NCBI RefSeq assembly: GCF_017168235.1
Contig: NZ_JABFAO010000004.1
Span: 920,028-984,027 of the forward strand
DNA from: Rhodococcus sp. KRD197
GTDB lineage: Bacteria; Actinomycetota; Actinomycetes; Mycobacteriales; Mycobacteriaceae
DNA length: 64,000 nt
Reading direction: 5' to 3'
The notes beneath the pieces were generated by a model. That model was not told the DNA's origin and searched no databases. It saw only the letters and a list, made by a program, of their open reading frames with translations. Shown here piece by piece: positions 59,651 through 64,000 of this stretch (positions are counted from its first letter, which is position 1; each line of letters begins with the position of its first letter). Both the position numbers and the translations under genes were made by a program.

Positions 59651-60235
59651 TCAGCTTCCATGCACCGCCGAATCCACCCCCTTCCCTGGCGGGGTCGCTT
59701 CAAGCCGGTAATGGCGCGAGAGCGCACCGTCGTAGAACTCCTCTGTGTATTCGGTGAAGCCGATGCGTTCGGCTACGCGTCCCGAGCGTTCGTTCGCTAC
59801 ATTCACGCTCGCCACCAACGGCATCCAGGGCATCGCGCGGGCGCGCCAGTCCACAACTGCTTTTGCCGCCTCCACCGCGTAACCGCGGCCCCATACCTCC
59901 GGGTGGAAGCGGTAGCCGAGGTTCAGTACCTTCTCGTCGTGGAAGTCGCGGACACGCGCCCCGGCCAGTCCGATCACGTCGGGGCTGGCGCGAGTAGTCA
60001 CCGCGCAGTAGCCGTACCCGTGCTCGATCCAGTGCGCGAGCCACGTGTCGACTAACAGGCCGACCTGCGCCGCGTCGGGCGGGTCCGACTCGAACTGGGT
60101 TGTGCGGGGATCGGTGTGCAACTTGATCATTGTCGGCCGGTCTTCTTCGCGCAGTGAACGCAGGATCAGCCGGTTAGTTTTGATATCTGTGAACACAACC
60201 GCGAAACTATCGCAGCCTTCGGTTTCGAGGACCAT
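59651..60235 (-). CDS. GNAT-family N-acetyltransferase (RimJ/RimL type)
   Basis: A 194-residue protein: TNRLILRSLREEDRPTMIKLHTDPRTTQF (strand 1 and helix 1), LGYRFHPEVWGRGYAVEAAKAVVDW (acetyl-CoA binding loop RGYA, about 105-129) and ASVNVANERSGRVAERIGFTEY (about 142-163). It belongs to the acetyltransferase_3 group that modifies protein N termini or small molecules such as drugs. Substrate cannot be told from sequence. Monocistronic. Confidence 0.9.
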   Translation of the reverse strand: MVLETEGCDSFAVVFTDIKTNRLILRSLREEDRPTMIKLHTDPRTTQFESDPPDAAQVGLLVDTWLAHWIEHGYGYCAVTTRASPDVIGLAGARVRDFHDEKVLNLGYRFHPEVWGRGYAVEAAKAVVDWRARAMPWMPLVASVNVANERSGRVAERIGFTEYTEEFYDGALSRHYRLEATPPGKGVDSAVHGS

Positions 60236-60440
60236 CTAGAAGCAGCAGTGATAAGCGCGATCGATGTACTGGCGTCGCGACCAAAAACCCACCACCGGTA
60301 CACCCCATAGGGGAAGGAGTCGTTGCGTAGTCGTTCGATTAACGGCGAACAAACGAATGGCTCCTCCGATGTAGCAAGGTTTGGTCGGTTGACTGGTAAC
60401 GCAGACGTATTCGAATGTGCGCTATTGACCAGTGACGCGG

Positions 60441-61085
60441 TCAGGTACCCAGGTAGGCCACCACAGCCATCACACGACGGCTCAGACCCGAGGAGTTCGC
60501 CAGTCCCAGCTTCTCGAAGACAGCGTTGATGTGCTTCTCGACCGAGCTCACCGAAACGTACAGATCAGCAGCTATTCGCGCGTTGGTGAAACCCTGAGCC
60601 ATCAGCTCGAGGACATCGCGTTCACGAGGAGTAAGTCGTTCGAGGGGATTCGATCGGGTCGTGCGAGACAACAGCTGCCGCACCACCTCCGGGTCGAAGG
60701 CCGTCCCGCCGTCGGCAACCCTGTTCAAGGCGTCCAAGAACTCGTCGACTTGCGCGACGCGGTCCTTGAGCAGGTAGCCGACCTTGCCGCCGGATCCGCT
60801 GATCAGCTCTGCTGCATAACGGTTTTCGACGTACTGGGAGAGTACGAGTACCGCCACCTCCGGCCATCGACGGCGAATGGTCAATGCCGCCTGCAATCCC
60901 TCGTCGCTGTGGTCGGGAGGCATACGGACGTCGGTGACGACGATGTCCGGGCGATCCTGTTCCACCGCGGCGAGTAGCGCGTCGGCGTCGCCCACGGACG
61001 CGATCACGTCGTGGCCTTCGTCGACGAGCAGCCGCACCAGACCCTCACGCAGCAACGTCGAGTCCTCCGCGACGATCACCCGCAC
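60441..61085 (-). CDS. NarL/LuxR-type response regulator
   Basis: A 214-residue regulator from GTG 61085. Receiver domain 1-125 with acidic pair VAEDS, phosphoacceptor in DIVVTDVRMPP (about Asp51) and conserved Lys in GYLLKDRV (about 106). LuxR HTH at 148-210 (LTPRERDVLELMAQGFTNARIAADLYVSVSSVEKHINAVFEKL). The start overlaps the end of the sensor kinase by 10 bp, so the pair is one unit. It likely controls genes nearby, such as the divergent dedA-ABC operon; this is inference from position. Confidence 0.94.
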   Translation of the reverse strand: MRVIVAEDSTLLREGLVRLLVDEGHDVIASVGDADALLAAVEQDRPDIVVTDVRMPPDHSDEGLQAALTIRRRWPEVAVLVLSQYVENRYAAELISGSGGKVGYLLKDRVAQVDEFLDALNRVADGGTAFDPEVVRQLLSRTTRSNPLERLTPRERDVLELMAQGFTNARIAADLYVSVSSVEKHINAVFEKLGLANSSGLSRRVMAVVAYLGT

Positions 61086-62296
61086 GGGACGCTCGCCGTC
61101 ACGACGGTCGGGCCGCCGACCGGGCTGTCCACAGTGAGGGTGCCATCTAAGGCCGCGACGCGGCGGGCCAATCCGGACAATCCGGTTCCTGACGGGTCGG
61201 CCCCGCCGGGCCCGTCGTCGGTAACGGTCACTAGTACGCGGTCGAACCCCTGGTGAGTGACGTTGACCTCCAATAGTTTTGGAGATGCGTGCTTGGCTGC
61301 GTTGGTCACCGCCTCCGAGATGACGAAGTAGACGGCCGTTTCTACAGCGGGCCGCGGCCTCTCCGTCAATTCGTAGGTGAGTCGGACTGGAATGCTTGCC
61401 CGTTCGGCCATTGTCTCGATCGCCGTGTGCAGACCGGCTTGGTCGAGTGCGATCGGGTACACCCGGTTGGCGACCTCGCGCAGCTCGCTGATCGCTTCCT
61501 GGGATGCGACGTGGGCTTGGGCAAGGAGTTCGTGCACCTTGTCGGGTTTTTCGGCGCGGCGCGCGCGGCCGATGAGCATTCCCAGGGCAACCAGTCGCTG
61601 CTGTGCACCGTCGTGCAGGTCGCGCTCGATGCGGCGGCGTTCGTCATCGATGGCGTCGACGACGTGATCGCGGCTGGTCGTCAGTTCGGCCACCCGTTGC
61701 TGCAGCAACCGGTCGGACTGTCGTCCGAGCACGAGGATGGCGAACCAGCGGTCCAGCGATGCCACCCCTGCCACGCCGACGACCGCGGTGAAGATCAGCA
61801 GGATTCCGGGCAGCGCCGCTACCGCTACGAGTCGACCGTCAACGCGGTCCGAGTTTTCGATCAGGCCCCAGCTGCCGTTCAGGATCCACGCAGAGATCAT
61901 CGATCCGGCCACGACGAAACAGAGAGTCAGAAAGAGGACCACGCCTATTCCGAGTGATCCGATCATCCATCGACCGCTGAGATACCAGCGACAGCGGCGA
62001 GGGGTCAGCACGTCCGTGTAGAGCCGACCGTGGAAGCGGGTGATCCGCCGGAGCTCGAGCCCGGTCAACGCCAGTGCGCCATCATCGACTGCGCTCCTCC
62101 CCGGTACTCCCCGCCGGCCTAGGACGCGCGCCAACGCGAGGGCGAGTACTCCCACCACGGTGAACACGAGCGCCGACACCGCCGTGAGGCTACCGAGCAG
62201 AACCCCGGCCAGTGCCGTCAGCCATCGCCGATAAACAGAGCTGATCGACGTTCGATCCGCCAGGTCGGGTGGATACACGACATGGTTTTTCAACAC
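61076..62296 (-). CDS. Sensor histidine kinase (HisKA_3 type)
   Basis: A 406-residue kinase. N-terminal hydrophobic helices near 25-60, 105-135 and 155-185 form the membrane part. The dimerisation box RRRIERDLHDGAQQRLVALGM carries the phosphorylated His (about 228). The ATPase domain has EAVTNAAKHA (N box, about 325) and DDGPGGADPSGTGLSGLARRV (G boxes, about 362-382). It phosphorylates the coupled response regulator. The membrane domain is similar to DesK/LiaS-like sensors that watch the membrane or cell wall. Confidence 0.92.
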   Translation of the reverse strand: MLKNHVVYPPDLADRTSISSVYRRWLTALAGVLLGSLTAVSALVFTVVGVLALALARVLGRRGVPGRSAVDDGALALTGLELRRITRFHGRLYTDVLTPRRCRWYLSGRWMIGSLGIGVVLFLTLCFVVAGSMISAWILNGSWGLIENSDRVDGRLVAVAALPGILLIFTAVVGVAGVASLDRWFAILVLGRQSDRLLQQRVAELTTSRDHVVDAIDDERRRIERDLHDGAQQRLVALGMLIGRARRAEKPDKVHELLAQAHVASQEAISELREVANRVYPIALDQAGLHTAIETMAERASIPVRLTYELTERPRPAVETAVYFVISEAVTNAAKHASPKLLEVNVTHQGFDRVLVTVTDDGPGGADPSGTGLSGLARRVAALDGTLTVDSPVGGPTVVTASVPCG

Positions 62297-62470
62297 TCCA
62301 GCAGCCTAACCGAGCTTGTGGCCACTGATATTGCGGTAAACCACAGGGTTTTTGCGGGGGAAGCCCCCTCATGATCGACGGTCTTCCTCGATGTCTCCCA
62401 TTCGGAAAGTTTCTAACGTTTTCAGTGACCTTCCTGACGAGCGATGGCACCGACAAATAAAGGAATGACA

Positions 62471-63154
62471 ATGTCTGACTTACTGATCGCTGCGGCGACT
62501 GAAACCGAGCCGCTTGATGGGCTGGCCGGGTGGGCGGTCGGCGTCATGGACGCGCTCGGTGGCCCCGGTGCCGCCGTCGTCGTCGGTGCCGACAATCTGT
62601 TCCCGCCGATTCCGAGCGAGCTCGTTCTCCCGCTTGCCGGGTTCTCGGCCAGCCAGGGAGTGTTCTCCTTCGGTGCCGCGCTCCTCTGGACGACGCTCGG
62701 CTCGGTCTTGGGCGCGGTCATCGTCTATGCGGTCGGCGCGCTCATCGGACGCGAGCGCACGCGGGCACTGGTGGCGCGAATCCCGCTGATCAAGGCCAGC
62801 GACTTCGACCGCTCGGAGGCGTGGTTCACCAGGCATGGCTCGAAGGCAGTGCTGCTCGGCCGCATGGTCCCATTGTTTCGTAGCTTCATCTCCCTGCCGG
62901 CCGGGATCGAGCGGATGGGAATGACGAAGTTCCTCCTGCTCACCACTATCGGCAGTCTGATCTGGAACACCATTTTCGTCACCGCGGGATATCAGCTGGG
63001 CGAGAACTGGCACCTGGTCGACGCGTATGCCGAAATCCTGCAGAAGATCGTCATAGTCACGGTCGCAATCGCTTTTGTCGTCTTCGTGGCGCTGCGGTTG
63101 CGGTCCCGCCTCCAGACCGGGCCACCCGATCAAACCGGACACCGAGCGCGATGA
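62471..63154 (+). CDS. DedA-family membrane protein
   Basis: A 227-residue protein; ATG 62471 chosen because AAAGGA is 8 nt upstream. DedA/SNARE-associated features: NLFPPIPSELVLPLAGFSASQG (about 38-59), a re-entrant-helix region, FDRSEAWFTRHGSKAVLLGRMVPLFRSFISLPAGIERM (about 115-152) with the conserved GRxxPxxRxxxxxxAG, and a TIGSLIWNTIFVTAGYQLG end. DedA proteins flip phospholipids or undecaprenyl phosphate and support antibiotic tolerance. Coupled to an ABC ATPase (ATGA). Confidence 0.93.
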   Translation: MSDLLIAAATETEPLDGLAGWAVGVMDALGGPGAAVVVGADNLFPPIPSELVLPLAGFSASQGVFSFGAALLWTTLGSVLGAVIVYAVGALIGRERTRALVARIPLIKASDFDRSEAWFTRHGSKAVLLGRMVPLFRSFISLPAGIERMGMTKFLLLTTIGSLIWNTIFVTAGYQLGENWHLVDAYAEILQKIVIVTVAIAFVVFVALRLRSRLQTGPPDQTGHRAR

Positions 63155-63951
63155 CGAGGGGGCCAAAGATGAACCAAGTGAATTTCGATCAGACCACCAG
63201 TGAGCAGCCCGCAGTCCGCGTGCGTGCCGCGCGTCGCCGATACGACCTGGGCGACGAGACCGTCAACGCCCTGAACGATCTCAGCGTGGACTTTCACCGC
63301 AGAACTTTCACTGCGGTGATGGGCCCATCGGGATCGGGCAAATCGACTCTGTTGCAGTGCGCTGCGGGGCTCGACAGATTGGACGGCGGGGAGACCTTCA
63401 TAGGCGACGTGGAGGTGGGATCCCTCAGCGAGCAGGCACGGACCCTCCTGCGCCGATCCAAGGTGGGTTTCGTCTTTCAGTCCTACAACCTCATTGACTC
63501 GCTGACGGCAATCCAGAATCTCGAGCTGCCACTGCGGCTTGCCGGACGCAAGCCTGACCGTTCCAGAATCACCGCAGGACTGACGAGGGTCGGTCTCGCG
63601 GATCGAATGCATCATCGGCCGTCTCAACTGTCCGGCGGCCAGCAGCAACGGGTCGCCATCGCCCGCGCCCTGGTCTCCGAACCTGAAGTGGTGTTCGCCG
63701 ACGAGCCCACGGGCGCATTGGACTCTGCCGGCTCGCGGTCAGTCCTGGAGCTACTGCGAAGCGTCGTCGATCACGAGGGTCAGACCGTGGTGATGGTGAC
63801 CCACGATCCGACCGCGGCTTCGTTCGCCGATCGAGTGCTGTTTCTCCGTGACGGGAAAGTGGTCGACGATCTACAGCACCGCCGGGGCCTGCCAGGCGAC
63901 AACCGGACCGCCGCCCAGATCGCAGCTCGGATGGCCGAGGTCAGAGCATGA
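63151..63951 (+). CDS. ABC transporter ATP-binding protein, MacB/LolD type
   Basis: A 266-residue ATPase: Walker [10 protein letters not shown] (about 57-65), Q-loop FQSYNLI, signature [15 protein letters not shown] (about 158-172), Walker [13 protein letters not shown] (about 178-189) and switch His in VTHD. Typical of MacB-like exporters of antimicrobial peptides and lipids. The start overlaps the dedA stop and its own stop overlaps the following permease. Together with the divergent two-component system this resembles a cell-envelope stress or bacitracin-type resistance cluster. Confidence 0.94.
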   Translation: MTRGPKMNQVNFDQTTSEQPAVRVRAARRRYDLGDETVNALNDLSVDFHRRTFTAVMGPSGSGKSTLLQCAAGLDRLDGGETFIGDVEVGSLSEQARTLLRRSKVGFVFQSYNLIDSLTAIQNLELPLRLAGRKPDRSRITAGLTRVGLADRMHHRPSQLSGGQQQRVAIARALVSEPEVVFADEPTGALDSAGSRSVLELLRSVVDHEGQTVVMVTHDPTAASFADRVLFLRDGKVVDDLQHRRGLPGDNRTAAQIAARMAEVRA

Positions 63952-64000
63952 TCACCTGGGCATTGGCGTCGTTCCGACGCCGGATCACGGCTGCGCTGGG
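63948..64000 (+). CDS. Start of a permease gene (FtsX-like), cut by the window end
   Basis: ATG 63948 overlaps the ATPase stop and begins [18 protein letters not shown], a typical FtsX/MacB permease N terminus (short helix, basic cluster). Only 17 codons are visible. Confidence 0.7.
   Translation, partial: MITWALASFRRRITAAL

Noticed and set aside
1-64000. tRNA, rRNA or CRISPR arrays
   Set aside because: No cloverleaf with conserved TTCRA arm, no rRNA segments and no regularly spaced short repeats were seen by reading the window.

Overview
The window is high-GC actinobacterial DNA, most likely Rhodococcus or a close relative. The DnaE1 sequence, a WhiB-like protein, ScbR/TetR regulators, an actinobacterial SOS box (TCGAAC-N4-GTTCGC) and pervasive ATGA/GTGA gene overlaps all point that way. 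Much of it reads as accessory DNA from a large plasmid or layered genomic islands. It carries a DUF2637 protein, hicAB, a ParB-like protein, DnaB N-terminal and Dam-type proteins, a WhiB-like protein, a toxin-antitoxin pair, several tyrosine recombinase operons, a group II intron and an IS1380-family element. No rRNA or tRNA gene was seen, and no relaxase, ParA or full replication initiator was recognised.

Layout. 0-4 kb: DUF2637 protein and TetR regulator, hicAB, and an SOS-controlled imuA' whose usual partner imuB is reduced to a 57-codon ORF. 4.1-9.0 kb: a LysR regulator divergent from a full-length second-copy-type replicative polymerase gene (dnaE1), bounded by imperfect direct repeats of about 66 bp. 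9.0-14.9 kb: four translationally coupled genes, three tyrosine recombinases plus a small coiled-coil protein, matching the ginABCD signature of GInt islands. 14.9-17.6 kb: TetR-NmrA-ASCH operon under a 44-bp palindrome, then a DinB-like gene. 17.7-18.7 kb: a glyoxalase-fold gene between 54-bp direct repeats. 19-31 kb: mostly minus-strand unknown or immunity-like genes (SUKH fragment, DUF2716, cold-shock fold, paralogous membrane proteins), several broken, one with a 132-bp tandem duplication. 31.2-34.5 kb: a GntR(YtrA)-ABC transporter operon with a clear operator.

35-38.6 kb: a two-gene recombinase operon on the minus strand, with a group II intron (38.7-40.8 kb) just upstream, followed by an IS1380-type element (40.8-42.3 kb). 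42.6-60 kb: the plasmid-like core, with an autoregulated HTH gene, ParB-like protein, DUF2971 protein, excisionase-like HTH, a run of small membrane proteins, an AT-rich segment, a coupled dnaB_N-dam-whiB operon, a BrnT-like/RHH toxin-antitoxin module and a coiled-coil operon. 60-64 kb: a more chromosome-like end with a GNAT acetyltransferase, a NarL/LuxR two-component system, a DedA protein and the start of an ABC exporter operon.

Two regulatory signals link the 42-53 kb region. An 18-bp palindrome (CGTCAAGATATGTTGACG and variants) occurs five times around the HTH, parB and dam genes. A second palindrome (TACAGCG-N3-CGCTGTA) sits inside the promoter spacer of three promoters or promoter-like sequences. 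Several genes have their ATG 6 nt after the -10 box, implying leaderless mRNAs.
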